From NCBI GenBank assembly GCA_026018925.1, contig JAKSZU010000007.1:100112860-100176859 (forward strand): a stretch of DNA of 64,000 bases. The letters run 5' to 3'. Position 1 is the stretch's first letter; the number at the start of each line of letters is the position of its first letter. This document shows, piece after piece, positions 11,801-20,848 of this stretch. A program made the position numbers and the translations under genes. The DNA is from Tupaia tana (taxonomy: Eukaryota > Chordata > Mammalia > Scandentia > Tupaiidae). Under the pieces are notes generated by a model, which did no database searches, was not told where the DNA came from, and worked only from the letters and a program-made list of their open reading frames with translations.

Positions 11801-14800
11801 CCCTCACCAAAAAAAAAAAAAAAAGCGTACGGTGGGGGAACATGGATGGCAACCAGGTCAGAATAAGTACGGGAGGACTCTGGATGCCCCAGCACAGTGA
11901 TGACAGCGCTAGGCCGCAGGGGTGCCAGGGTCCTGAGCGAGTCGCCGCACACAGTAGTCTCCCACTGTCCGACCACGTCGTGCCCACAGACGTGGACAAC
12001 CACACGCTAACGAAAAGAGGCCTCTTCCAAGCAGAGCATTTTATTTTCTTGCTCAGTCCTCAGGAATTAGTCCCAATGATGACACTGAGACCAGCTGCTA
12101 CTTGTTGAATGTCCACTGAGCCCAGATGTTCCTACGCCCCCTCCTTTCACCCCTCAGAGCTCTGTGACTTGGGCACGGCCACACTACTTCAGAGAGGAGA
12201 AATGAGGTTAACTTACTGCCCCGAGATCACACAGCCAGGAACTCAGAGAGGCGGCCTTCAAAAATCTCTTGGATTCCAGGTCGGCCCTGTGGCTCGGAAC
12301 CAGCTCCCAGTTAAGAAAACCAGACCCCACATGGCTGCCCAAGGTTCAAATCCCAACCCCGAGGTTTGAGAAACAGGCTGAGCGTGGATGCCCAAAACCC
12401 TGATGAAGGAGAAGTGGAGGCGAAGGTATTGGGGAGCAGCACGCCCACGGGGCGCTTCCTCCCAGCCCCCTCACCCCCATCCTCCTCAGCACACGTGCCC
12501 CCTGGCGATGAAAAGGCAAAAGCAATCTCCTGGCTCCGAAGCTCTAAGTGACGCGCCCAGTGCGGCTTCTCCACACACGGCGGGGCAGAGGGCTCCCGAG
12601 CGAAGCTGACCTCACGTCTAACACAGCCCGTGCCACTGGTTACGGTGTGTGTCCTGAGTCCCAGGGACATGCCCAGTGGTGACGTCAGTGGCGGCTGTTA
12701 CAGCCCTTGTTCCGTGCACGCCAACCAGTGCACAACACTCACCACTGAGCGTGCAGTGAAAACGAAACCACAGACAGAGGCCTGCCCCTCCCTGACGTGC
12801 CCTGAGGTGTGACACGAACTCCAGGCTGCCCCAGTGTCCAGGCTCAGGCCCCGGGGGCCACCCTGAAGAAGCAGTGATGTGTTCTTTTTTTTTTAGTTTT
12901 TGTTATATGGCACATGTGCTCACCAGAGACACAGACACACAGAGAGAAGTGAAGTGAGAAATCAGCCCCAGAGGGGATGTCTACACCACAGTCCCTAATC
13001 CTCCACTCTCCTCTTGGGATTCTAGGAACACACACACACATGCATCTGGCATGATTTTCAAGCTGCTGGGTCAGGGACTCGAACAGCAGTCAGCCATGTG
13101 GGATCTAGTGCTTAACCTCCATGCCAGCAGTGACATATTTTAATAGCCTCTTTTCTCTTCAAATCCTTCCCGCACCGTCCCTCACCTCCCTCAGACACGA
13201 GCCACTCCTATTTCCTGCCTAGCGACTGGAGCGCGTGGGCAGAACTCACCTCCCAATGGACGCGATGTTGCCCAGCGTGTAGAACACCGCGAAGAGGTGG
13301 AGGCCCTTCCTGGGCACCCAGAGCAGGAGCGTCCCCTGCAAGTCGGAGCACGGGTGTGGGCCCTGGGGTGGAGGGCCTTGTCCCCTTCCCCCCCTCGCCT
13401 CCCTCTCCTCTGGTCCCAGCTTCAGGGTAGGGCGGCAGAGAAAGGGAGGAGATGATGGGAGGGACAGAAAGGAGGGCGGCAGAGCAGAGGAGGGCGGCCT
13501 CACCAGCAGTGAGCAGAAAATCCCGATGGCGAAGCAGGCGATGAAGCCCTTCACTCTGGTGCCCCAGCTCAACGACGATGCCTCGACAGCCTGCAATCAC
13601 AAAAAGCCACGGACGTGGGCACACACGCGTGTTTACCAGCAACGGAGGGAGGATGGGGTCGCACGCGGCAGCAGCGAATGGGGAAGGCAGGGGACACGGC
13701 CCCGCATATTCGCAGCGGGACAGTCAAGGCGCCCAGCCCCAACAGCCCCTCTCCCGAGCCGCCAGGCCTCTGGCAGGCCCGGCCCACTCCCAGAGCAGGA
13801 AGGCCAGACAGCAGATGGTCCGTGGACAGAGCCTGGCCATGGCCAGCAGGACGAGGAGCACACGGGGAAGCCTGGAAATGCCGCCGGCCCCACGCTCCAT
13901 CAGCTGGCCAGGCTGTGCGGCTGCTCCTGTGACAATGCTGGCCCCGGGACTGGGGCTGTCAGCTCGCCAGGATTCATCCTGGTGCAGGTGCTGTCCTCGT
14001 GGTGTGCTGGCCTCGGCCAGTCCCCCGGGGAGACAGACCCCGGATGATTAACTACTGCCCTATGTGCTCCGGCTCTGCCATGAGTGAGCCTCTCCCCAGG
14101 CAAAGTCCAGGGAAGCCGAGATGTCCAGAGAAACGACCGAAAGGGGAAACACATGGGTTCCCTCCCAGGGCAAGCCGACAACCACGGCCCTGCACGAGAG
14201 ACCCTCCTGCTTGTCCCCTGACGAGGTGTGCACAGCTGCTCCAGGCCGGACACAGCAGCCCCCGCAGACCAAAGCAGGGCAGGGCTCTCCTGGGCGGCCA
14301 GCACGGCCCCCTGTGACCACATAGACAGACTGACCCAGTGACCCGCAACCCTCCATAGGCTGGAGGGGAAGGCAGGTGCTGACAGAGGCTGCAAGGGCCC
14401 TGGGCGGGAAGCCCCCTCAGCCTGGACCGTGCCCAGCTCAGGAGCGCATTCCCAGCCCATCTCAAACTTCCCGTCCAACCAGAAGCTTGGACAGAGGCAC
14501 CAGCTAGGCCGCCCGGGCGTGGCTGGCACTGCTGAGACTGGCCTACTCAGGAGGAAGGAATCCAGCCAGGTCATCGGGCAGGACCTGCCCTCCCGGACGT
14601 GCACACGTACTGAAACCCAGGTCCCGATCGCAGCCGCGGGCACACACGGCCCACAGACGCTGAGGTGGCCACAGCCGGCACAGAAGGGGCACTGGGCAGT
14701 GAGCACGCGGGAGCAGGTGCCAGGACCTCAGGAGGGCCCGCCCAGCGCAGGCCCGCGACCCCCTCCTCCAGGAGGAGTCTGATTCCCTGACTGCCCCGGC

Positions 14801-15011
14801 TCTGACCCGTATCAGGCTTCACCCAGACTGTCCAGTGAGACCGCCTCTGGCCCCATGCCTAGCCTCCCACCGAGGACCGTCTGTCTACCTAGGCAAGGAC
14901 TGAACACCTTACTCGCCACGGTGGGGAAGGAACCCAGCTGTGTGTCAGGGGATGGGTGGCGGGACTGCCTCCACGCACTGTGACATCCACAGGGCTATTC
15001 AGAGACTCCAG

Positions 15012-15051
<40 letters not shown>

Positions 15052-17740
15052 GTTTGGTGCACTGGAGAGAGTGAGTGAGAACTCACCCCTCAGGCGATGG
15101 CTACAACCCCTCTGGACTTTGGGCATGTACACTCACACCGGCGTGCTTCAGGCCACCAGGCTGGGGACTCTAGTTGCACAATGGGCCCTGTGAGACCCAG
15201 CTGCCACCAGCTGGCCCAACTTCTTTTTTTGTTTTGTTTTTGTGAAGAGGATAAGCCCTATGGTTAGGCGCCAACTGCGAGCTGGCCTGGCCGCTGGGCG
15301 TGCAGGCACTCTGGGCAGGACGGTGGGGCCTGGGCCTGGTGAAACAATCCCTGGCAATGGGAGATGGCTGTGCCAAAAGTAAGGCTCCGGTCTCCGCTGT
15401 TCAGAATGGAGGGGTACCTTGGCGTCCAAGGCTTTCCAGCTGAATCCACCCGAACGTCACCTTTTTTTGCCAAGACGGGGACAACTTCACAGTTTTCCAC
15501 TGCCCTGGCTGTGCGCTCCTCCAAGGCACGCTGGGCTGAGCAGGGAGGCATCAGCTCCACTTCTGCCATCCGGGCTCACTCACAGTTTTTGCTGTCAATT
15601 TACAAAGCAAATCGAGTTCCGTCTCTGAAACGTCTCTACTCCTGGCTGCTGGAGGCCGGGCGGGGCGCAGCTCTGAAACCGGAGCAGCTCACACCGCGGG
15701 CCGGCTGGGCAGAACTCGCAGGCCAGTGCTCGGAAGCAGTTGGACAGGGCCGCACAAAGGACCCTTTGACTTGGGACACGCAGAGCAGATGAGGGGCCTG
15801 GCCGGGAAGAAAAGCCAGGAACGGTTCAGGGAAACGGGGCTGGGAACCGGCAGGCCGTGAGCGGACGCTGCTTCACTCCTGTACTTTTTAAGGTTTCTGC
15901 CATAGAGCGCATATGCTCACCAGAGAAAACGAGAGAGCGAGCGTAAAAGGAAAAGTGGGAAATCGTCCCCCAGACAGGATGGGAACGTCACAATCCCTTC
16001 TGGGATGCTGGGCACACACGCACACCTAGAGTGATTTTTCAAGCTGCCAGGTCCAGGACTCGAACTGTGGTCGGCCATGAGGGAGTTCAGAGCCTTAACC
16101 ACTACACCACTTGCTGGCCCCCATTCCAGTGCTTTAATACCAGGTACCGTGCACATCCTCCTGGTAGCAAACAGGACCCCAACCCCTTCGGAGTGCGGTC
16201 CATGGAAACGAAGACCTACATGCCCGGGGGAGGTCGGTGTGGGCAGGACACTTGGCAGGAGCCAGCTCTGATCAGACACACCCTGCAGTGTAGACCACCC
16301 AGGAGAGGGAGGAGACACGTTTAAAAAATAAACTTTCCAAAGCCTCACTTCTGTGACCTCTAGGCTATAGCGCTGATTTTGCAGTGTCCAGGGCCACCCA
16401 GTCCCACGGATCCCCCCCAGCTTTGCCAGCCTCCAAGCCAGGGAAAAGGCGAGGGCATCAAGTCCGGTCTGGGATTAGAGGTTCTGACCTAATAGCAGAA
16501 ACTGCGCCGAAATAGCCAAGAAAAACAACGTGCATGATCCCAAAGTTTCCCAGGAGGGGAAGACTCGGAAGTGACGCGCATAAACAGGAACCCCACTCTG
16601 AACAGAGCGACGCCCCCTCTTAAAGCAGATGTGCAACACACCTGTGGACAACCCCAAAACCCTTCGTGGTGTCCCACTGGGGCACTCACGCCTCGCACCC
16701 CTCAGGGCAAAACAAGCTCAGCGTTGTCAGCCCCTGGGGTCTCCAGAAGGACAAGGGCGCTCCCTGCCAAGCCCGGGCAGCTCCTAACCGGGAGTGGACC
16801 AGCTCGGGCGAAGCCACACGAGAGGCGTCAGCTATCTGCAGGTGGACCTTCCTCCGGTCCAGAAGCCGGGCTTGAGGGTTTATCAGGGAGGCCGGAAGTC
16901 CGGAAAAGAGCGCCGGAGAAAGGACCCCTGAGCCTTGGCCAGTGGACAGCAAATCACTGAAGAACGCACGGAGCGGTTCCTCTCTTCCTGGGGCCGAGAG
17001 TGTAGCGCCCGCAGAGCCAGGCCGGGCCCGCAGGGGTGAAGCGCCCGACGGCCCAGCCCGGCAGGCAACCCGCATCGCACAGGCGGGGCCGCGGGCCAAG
17101 GCAGGCCGGACACGTTCCGCTCCCATCCAGACGGGAAGCAAAACAAAGCCCACAGCACCCACAATGAGAGGGCACCGTTCTGCCTGCTTCTAGAACGCAG
17201 GCACTAGGGGCCGGTGCCAGCGGGGCCAGACCTTCCCAACAACTCAAACAACACGCGGCCCGCCGAGTCCACGCGCGGGCGGGGTGGCCGCAGGGGCGGG
17301 GCGGTCTCCCGAGCGCAGGACTCGCGGCGGGGACAGTTCGCGACCAGGGGCCAGGCGCACGGGCCGGCCGGGCAGGGGTCACCCCTCACGCAGCAACCCC
17401 GGCCGGGTGGGGCACGCGGGAAGGGGAGGAGCCCCGGGTGCCGCCCGTCCCGCCGGCCCGAGCGCAGTCCCTCCGAGGTTGGGGACCGGCCTCGGCCTGG
17501 GCACCGCCGGCCCGCCCGCAGCCCCGGGGTCCGCTCCCGCGCCGCCCTCTCCATGGTGGGCTTGGGGTGGGCGCAGGGCAGAGGGCACGGCGCTACGGCC
17601 TGCGGGGCCGGGTCCACGCCCAAAGCCCGGGGAGGCTGCCTCCCGCCCAGCGCGCCCCAGGCCCGGCGGAGACTCACCTCGGACAGGCCGCCCCGGTCCT
17701 CGGCGTCCTGCCCGCTCAGCACCTTCTTCAGCTTGTCCAT
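2778..17740 (-). CDS. SFT2D2: SFT2D2, SFT2 domain-containing protein 2 (8 exons, complete CDS)
   Basis: Joined exons on the minus strand are 17740-17678, 13590-13504, 13335-13250, 9789-9708, 8171-8136, 8052-7994, 5266-5237 and 2817-2778. They total 483 nt, which gives 160 residues plus TGA, the usual length of this protein. SFT2 proteins are small four-helix Golgi/endosome membrane proteins; yeast Sft2 acts in endosome-to-Golgi retrograde transport and vesicle fusion. Hydrophobic helices fall at about residues 36-57, 64-84, 98-119 and 124-145. The diagnostic FLMGPVKQLKRMFE loop follows helix 2. The N-terminus MDKLKKVLSGQD and the SFT2B-type EASSLSW segment favour SFT2D2 over its paralogue SFT2D1. 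All introns are GT-AG and no frame is broken. It lies downstream of TIPRL in the same orientation. Residues 120-122 (KKQ) differ from the HNK I recall for human. Confidence 0.95.
2850..2930. repeat. Short GC-rich tandem repeat (about 16 bp unit)
   Basis: A unit reading approximately AGGGCTGTCCCCCGGA recurs four to five times with minor variants. It lies in the last SFT2D2 intron, within 40 bp of the exon 8 acceptor. Confidence 0.6.
3008..3050. repeat. Three-copy 15-bp tandem repeat
   Basis: The unit CAGCCCGGCGTCACA is present twice in full and then partly, in SFT2D2 intron 7. Confidence 0.6.
4703..4925 (+). repeat. tRNA-derived SINE, old diverged copy
   Basis: The box B-like GCAGTTCAAGCCC, the body GGCCCTGATGGGCTGGAG and the terminal GCAATAAAAAGAAAA follow the order of the long SINE form. 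Divergence is high. Confidence 0.55.
5237..5266 (-). CDS. SFT2D2: SFT2D2 exon 7 (30-nt microexon)
   Basis: The exon has a TCTGCAG acceptor and a GTAAGA donor. It completes Trp138, then encodes YSLSYIPFA and two bases of Arg148. It is too short to show as an open frame but fits both neighbouring phases exactly. Confidence 0.93.
5873..6115 (+). repeat. Long-form tRNA-derived SINE
   Basis: It has a complete head (GACCAGCAGATGGCGTAGTGG, box B GTTGGAGTC), a body with GGCGCGTGTGCGTGCGTGCC, and the terminal GCCCTACAGCAAAAA motif. It lies in SFT2D2 intron 6. Confidence 0.85.
6476..6911. mobile_element. Ancient DNA transposon with terminal inverted repeats
   Basis: The left end begins CAGCTGGCCCTCGAACA. 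The right end, read on the minus strand, begins CAGTCGACCCTGGAGCA. They form imperfect inverted repeats about 435 bp apart. The interior, with its ATAAACCGTGGATTAACACC and CAGTAAAGTAAGCTCGG stretches, resembles an old interspersed element of mammals whose name I cannot fix. Confidence 0.55.
7205..7450 (+). repeat. tRNA-derived SINE, diverged
   Basis: The copy retains the spaced motifs GGGTCCCACACGGCCAACC, CACATGTGCATGCCTGCCC and CCCCACAGGGGGACTT of the long form. The first half of the head is not recognisable. Confidence 0.55.
7994..8052 (-). CDS. SFT2D2: SFT2D2 exon 6 (fourth transmembrane helix)
   Basis: The acceptor is TCTCTCAG and the donor is GTAAGT. It encodes WKKQGLALIFCILQSLALT plus two bases of Trp138, the fourth hydrophobic helix. 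The KKQ triplet at its start is the least family-like part of the protein. Confidence 0.94.
8136..8171 (-). CDS. SFT2D2: SFT2D2 exon 5 (36-nt microexon)
   Basis: The exon lies between a CCCTCTAG acceptor and a GTAAGT donor. It encodes LCFALTLCSAFW, the second half of helix 3, with phase 0 at both ends. Only 83 bp separate it from exon 6. Confidence 0.94.
8511..9223 (-). mobile_element. L1 LINE, 5'-truncated (ORF2 C-terminus and 3' UTR)
   Basis: Translation of 9180-8884 on the minus strand gives a typical L1 ORF2 C-terminal region with IELPYDSAVPVLEIYPKDRR, FTIAKTWKQPKCPQTDEW and MEYYSAIKNNKALEFDRKW. Below 8884 is the 3' UTR, ending in (AAT)n and an A-rich tail near 8511. The element is truncated at about 9223, where a CA/TA microsatellite starts. 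It sits in SFT2D2 intron 4. Confidence 0.88.
9225..9334. repeat. (CA)n/(TA)n microsatellite
   Basis: Alternating purine-pyrimidine DNA with three CA blocks separated by TATACATA-type stretches. It abuts the 5' truncation point of the L1 fragment. Confidence 0.9.
9708..9789 (-). CDS. SFT2D2: SFT2D2 exon 4 (FLMGPVKQLKRMFE core)
   Basis: The acceptor is GCCCTCAG and the donor is GTAAGG. It completes Ser79 and encodes residues 80-106, including the hallmark FLMGPVKQLKRMFEPTR motif and the start of helix 3. This is the most diagnostic exon for the SFT2 family. Confidence 0.96.
10111..10385 (+). repeat. tRNA-derived SINE, diverged long form
   Basis: It has the head GGCCTGGTGGTTAAGCGGCT, box B GCGGTTCAAGTC, body GTGCATGCGTGCCC and an A-rich tail at 10363-10380. 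Confidence 0.75.
10391..10570 (+). repeat. tRNA-derived SINE, diverged long form
   Basis: The head and box B (TGGTTCAAGTCTCAGACCC) are present, then the body with GAATCCCCGAAG. It is cut short by a poly-T run, which is the tail of an oppositely oriented copy. Confidence 0.7.
10571..10767 (-). repeat. Short-form tRNA-derived SINE
   Basis: The poly-A tail (poly-T on the plus strand) is at the left. The head on the minus strand includes GCCTGGCAGGTGGTGTGCTGG. Together with the previous copy it forms a tail-to-tail pair. Confidence 0.8.
10790..11167 (+). repeat. Polypyrimidine (CTCCCTATCT)n satellite-like tract
   Basis: About 375 bp consist almost wholly of C and T with interspersed A, built from CTCCCTATCT and CTCTCTCCCTATCTC units. 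The A positions recur with a regular spacing of 5-6 bp. It most likely expanded from the pyrimidine-rich 3' region of a SINE, since a SINE-like terminus (CTCTGGCAAATCAAG) follows at 11184. Confidence 0.85.
11239..11466 (+). repeat. Long-form tRNA-derived SINE
   Basis: The head GGGGCCAGCAGGTGGAGTGT is intact, the body has AGGAGAATGGAGAAGGGACT, and the end reads CTTATGGCAAAAACC. Confidence 0.8.
11536..11824 (+). repeat. Long-form tRNA-derived SINE
   Basis: The head and both Pol III boxes are clear (GTAGTGTAGTGGTTAAGGC, CGTGGTTCGAGTCC). The element ends in a 16-A tail. Confidence 0.85.
12285..12515 (+). repeat. tRNA-derived SINE, diverged
   Basis: The head GCCCTGTGGCTCGGAACC and box B AAGGTTCAAATCCC are recognisable, with the body GGATGCCCAAAACCCTGATG. 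The tail is degraded. Confidence 0.6.
12886..13130 (-). repeat. Long-form tRNA-derived SINE
   Basis: The copy runs from an A-tail at 12886-12893 to the head at 13130. Box B on the minus strand is CTGTTCGAGTCC. Confidence 0.8.
13250..13335 (-). CDS. SFT2D2: SFT2D2 exon 3 (helices 1-2)
   Basis: The acceptor is TTGCAG and the donor is GTGAGT. It encodes residues 51-78, including LLWVPRKGLHLFAVFYTLGN, then the first two bases of Ser79. The sequence spans the end of helix 1, the lumenal loop and most of helix 2. Confidence 0.95.
13504..13590 (-). CDS. SFT2D2: SFT2D2 exon 2 (first transmembrane helix)
   Basis: The acceptor is TTGCAG and the donor is GTGAGG. It encodes residues 22-50, beginning AVEASSLSWGTRVKGF and ending in the hydrophobic FAIGIFCSLL of helix 1. 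Ala22 replaces the valine I recall in human. Confidence 0.95.
14052..15000. other. SFT2D2: SFT2D2 intron 1 segment, nothing recognised
   Basis: GC-rich intronic sequence without a recognisable exon, repeat family or conserved motif. Open frames here are chance frames in high-GC DNA. Confidence 0.5.
15013..15219 (-). repeat. tRNA-derived SINE with expanded (CT)n
   Basis: A (CT) run at 15015-15050 occupies the usual pyrimidine-rich region. The head ends at 15219 with AGCTGGCCC read on the plus strand. The rest is diverged. Confidence 0.6.
15885..16122 (-). repeat. Long-form tRNA-derived SINE
   Basis: It runs from CTTTTTAAGGTTTCTGCCAT (3' end) to CACTTGCTGGCCCC (5' head). Box B and box A are both readable on the minus strand. 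Confidence 0.85.
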
Positions 17741-18130
17741 CGCGCTGCGCCCGCCGTCCCGGCCCCCGAAGGCCGCGGGTGAGCCGCCGAGCCTCTGCCC
17801 TTCCGGGTGCCCGGCCGCCCCGCCCAGGTACCCGCCCACCTGGGCCTCGGTGCGGGCCCCGGAGCCCGCCCCCGACAGCGCGCCCCGGGCCCCGCCCACC
17901 TGGGCTCCGCGCCCGCCCGGGATCCGCCCACGGCGCGGCCGGGCCCACGCCCACTTGAGCCTCCTGGGCTGGGATGCTCGCCACGTGGGCCGCCTCCGCC
18001 TAGTTACCCACCGCGTCCGCCTAGTTACCCACCCACCTGAGGCCTCCTTCGCCCACCTGGGCTGCCTACCTCCTGGGCCTCCTGCCTCCAGACACCCGCC
18101 CACCATGGCGCACGCTGGTTTCTGTCTCCC
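16900..18130 (-). promoter_or_regulatory. SFT2D2: CpG-island promoter of SFT2D2
   Basis: About 1.2 kb of very high G+C with dense CpG surrounds the first coding exon. It is flanked on both sides by sequence of lower CpG density and contains no SINE copies, in contrast to the rest of the window. I see no clear TATA box. This is the expected dispersed housekeeping-type promoter. The exact start site cannot be fixed from sequence. Confidence 0.8.
17678..17740 (-). CDS. SFT2D2: SFT2D2 exon 1 (start codon)
   Basis: ATG at 17740-17738 opens MDKLKKVLSGQDAEDRGGLSE, exactly 21 codons, followed by a GTGAGT donor. The start was chosen because it gives the family-typical N-terminus and the right total length. 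The exon lies inside a CpG island. Confidence 0.95.
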
Positions 18131-18830
18131 AGGGCGCGCCCAGTACCTCCCGGGCCTCCCGCCGCTTTGACAGGGTTGTTTGGATCGCGGCAGGTGGGGC
18201 GGGCTGGAAGAGTATTCAGGAAGGCTGCCCAAGCGTGGCCAAACTCCGGTTCCGCGTCGCTCCACGCCAAGCATTCTCTGGCCGCCGTTCCCGGCCTCAT
18301 GGAACCAGCCGAGGAGCACGGACACCTGCCACGTGCAGGGCTCCGAAAAGCAAAGACCGGCGGCCTTCTGCAGACTTGTGAACAAAGGCCAGGTTAATTC
18401 ATACTTAACGCTGGGAAAGAGCGGTTTTTTTAATATTAGAGGCCCCCTGGGACAGATTTTGTTTGTAACAAACTTTGTAGAAAAGTTCAAAAGAAAAGGC
18501 AACATTACTGTAACTCCAGCAGGAAATGCGTCCAGAGGTACGATTTGGGCCAAATCTGGAGGACCGGTTGGGACTTGGGTGGAGAGGTGTGGCTGTGGAC
18601 TGGCTTGTCCTCTGCCCTCAGAGCAGGCCCCAGCACTAATGGTTCTGGGTGGAGAATCCAAAGAAACCCTGGGACCCCCAGGATGGGCCAGAGACAGGAC
18701 AGGGCTCACATCTCACACCAGTGCTGGGAACGTCCAGAAAACCTACTTCAGCATTAATCTGCTCAAAGCAAACCCACGGGCAGATGTGACAAGCCACTAG
18801 GTCCCTTACAGCATGGTCCCTGTCCCCAGT
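18131..18830. other. Intergenic sequence upstream of SFT2D2
   Basis: Unique-looking sequence after the CpG island. The 206-codon plus-strand frame at 18180-18800 has no recognisable domain and no gene-like context, so I do not call it a gene. Confidence 0.45.
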
Positions 18831-19085
18831 GTGGTCAGGTCTCTGGCCTCTTAGGAACTGGGCCACCCAACCGGAGGTGAGCCCTAGACAAGCAAGTGGA
18901 GCTTGGTCTGCATTTACAGCTGCCCTGGTGTTCCCGTCCCTGCCCAGATCGGGCATTACACACTGCAGGAGCCTCAGGGGGGGTTACCTAGTTAAGGCAG
19001 CAAGCTCAGCTCCCGCTGCTGCATTAAGGTCGGCCGTATAATCCATTATCCACCGCCATGCACTCCGATAGGAACCAAGGACACA
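18831..19085 (+). mobile_element. Ancient DNA transposon fragment (possibly hAT type)
   Basis: The run GGCCTCTTAGGAACTGGGCC, then GGAGGTGAGC, CTGCATTTACAGCTGC and GGGCATTACACACTGCAGGA matches the order of a known old mammalian interspersed repeat that I recall as a non-autonomous DNA element. The class name is uncertain. Confidence 0.4.
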
Positions 19086-19296
19086 GTAAACGCAGTGTGC
19101 TCGGATCATCCCCAACCATTGCCCCCTTGCCCGCCCGGCCCATGGAGAAATTGTCTTCCTGAAACCAGTCCCTGTTGCCAAAAAGGCGGGGACCCCGACA
19201 CACAGGAGTACACAGAAATGCAGGGATGCTGTGTCTTCCTGGCAGGAACTAAGTGTTACCAGTACTGGGCCTGTTAGATATTAATTACCATAAGTT

Positions 19297-19479
19297 GGGG
19301 CCAGCAGGTGACCTAGTCCATAGGGCACTGGACTCCCACATGGCCAACCGCAGTTCAAGTCCCAGACCTAGCAGCGTGCACTTGCACACGCGCGCTCTCT
19401 CTCTCTCTCTCTCTCTCTCGTCAAATTAAATTTAAATAAAAATAATTCTAAAAAAGAAGAAGAAGAAGAAGAAGAAAGA
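19297..19479 (+). repeat. Short-form tRNA-derived SINE (first of tandem pair)
   Basis: It is flanked by perfect direct repeats AATTACCATAAGTT at 19283-19296 and 19480-19493. It contains a (CT)n run and ends in (GAA)n. Confidence 0.9.
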
Positions 19480-19493
19480 AATTACCATAAGTT

Positions 19494-19673
19494 GGGGCCA
19501 GCAGGTGGCATGGTAGTTGGGGCACTGGACTCCCACATGGTCGACCATGGTTCGAGTCCTGGACCTGGCGGCTTGCTGTCTCACTGTCCCACTTTCTCTA
19601 TCTGTCTCTCTCTAGTCAAATTAAAAAAAAAAAATACTAAATAAAATTAAATAAATAATTCTTTAAAAAAGAA
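19494..19673 (+). repeat. Short-form tRNA-derived SINE (second of tandem pair)
   Basis: It starts directly after the second AATTACCATAAGTT and is followed by a third, imperfect copy AATTACTAAGT at 19674-19684. The two SINEs therefore share one target site. Confidence 0.9.
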
Positions 19674-19949
19674 AATTACTAAGTCAACCAGGCGAAGGGA
19701 TTTGCACAAAACCCTTTCCAAGCCTGTCAACTGTCTGAACACGCCTGTGTGACTTCGTTGACGTGGGCACTCAGACACACTTCACCTCGTCATTTTAATA
19801 TGCAGCCCAGGCTCAGACAAGCGCCGCTGCTTTTGCCTGAACGATTCTCGAGCACCTTGTTCCACCAGGTAAGACTTTGCAAGCGGCAGGACGCGGTGCG
19901 CAGACATGCATCATGGAGCTAGGGGGAGCTGGGAGCTGCACCTCCCACA

Positions 19950-20040
19950 CCACCCCTTATGGCTTTGTGGCACCCGGCAAGTTACAGACCCCTCTGGTCC
20001 TCAGTTTTCTCAGCTGTCAGGTGGACATAAATGACTACTT
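19950..20040 (+). repeat. MIR-like SINE fragment
   Basis: The phrase GCAAGTTACAGACCCCTCTG followed by CCTCAGTTTTCTCAGCTGTC resembles the MIR core and its flank. Confidence 0.5.
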
Positions 20041-20107
20041 CTGAAAGTGGGAGGGAGCAGGCGACAGGAGAGGAGGACGCCCCACACAGCAGGCTGTCTT
20101 AGCATGC

Positions 20108-20848
20108 CTGGGAGCCAGCGCCCTCACCTGGCCCGAGTCCTCCCGACACGGCCGCTCCTCCCCTCTGGGAGCCAGCGCCCTCACCTGGCCCGAGTCCTCC
20201 CGACGTGGCCGCTCCTCCCCTCTGGGAGCCAGCACCCTCACCTGGCCGGAGTCTTCCCGACACAGCCGCTCCTCCCCTCTGGGAGCCAGCGCCCTCACCT
20301 GGCCCGAGTCCTCCCGACGTGGCCGCTCCTCCCCTCTGGGAGCCAGCGCCCTCACCTGGCCCGAGTCCTCCCGACACGGCCGCTCCTCCCCTCTGGGAGC
20401 CAGCGCCCTCACCTGGCCCGAGTCCTCCCGACGTGGCCGCTCCTCCCCTCTGGGAGCCAGCACCCTCACCTGGCCGGAGTCCTCCCGACACAGCCGCTCC
20501 TCCCCTCTGGGAGCCAGCGCCCTCACCTGGCCCGAGTCCTCCCGACGTGGCCGCTCCTCCTCTCTGGGAGCCAGCGCCCTCACCTGGCCCTAGTTCTCCC
20601 GACGTGGCCGCTCCTCCCCTCTGGGAGCCAGCGCCCTCACCTGGCCTGAGTCCTCCCGACAGAGCCGCTCCTCCTCTCTGGGAGCCAGCGCCCTCACCTG
20701 GCCCGAGTCCTCCCGACGTGGCCGCTCCTCCCCTCTGGGAGCCAGCGCCCTCACCTGGCCCTAGTCCTCCCGACGTGGCCGCTCCTCCCCTCTGGGAGCC
20801 AGCGCCCTCACCTGGCCCTAGTCCTCCCGACAGAGCCGCTCCTCCTCT
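20108..20848. repeat. 57-bp minisatellite, 13 units, with 228-bp higher-order repeat
   Basis: Units begin CTGGGAGCCAGCGCCCTCAC at 20108, 20165, 20222, 20279 and every 57 bp to 20792. Variants at the CGACACGG/CGACGTGG/CGACACAG/CGACAGAG position and at AGCACC versus AGCGCC show that units 1-4 repeat as units 5-8. Units 9-13 use a different set (CCCTAG, CGACAGAG). Because 57 is a multiple of three, long open frames appear on both strands; these are not genes. Each unit carries an E-box-like CACCTG and several CpGs. Confidence 0.97.

Noticed and set aside
13900..14706. 268-codon minus-strand open frame in SFT2D2 intron 1
   Set aside because: No recognisable domain, GC-rich context, overlapping open frames on the other strand, and no splice or promoter context.
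17204..18709. 501-codon open frame on the minus strand and a 318-codon frame on the plus strand over the CpG island
   Set aside because: Very high GC removes stop codons in all frames. The peptides are low-complexity Pro/Gly/Arg/Ala with no domain, and the minus-strand frame merely contains SFT2D2 exon 1.
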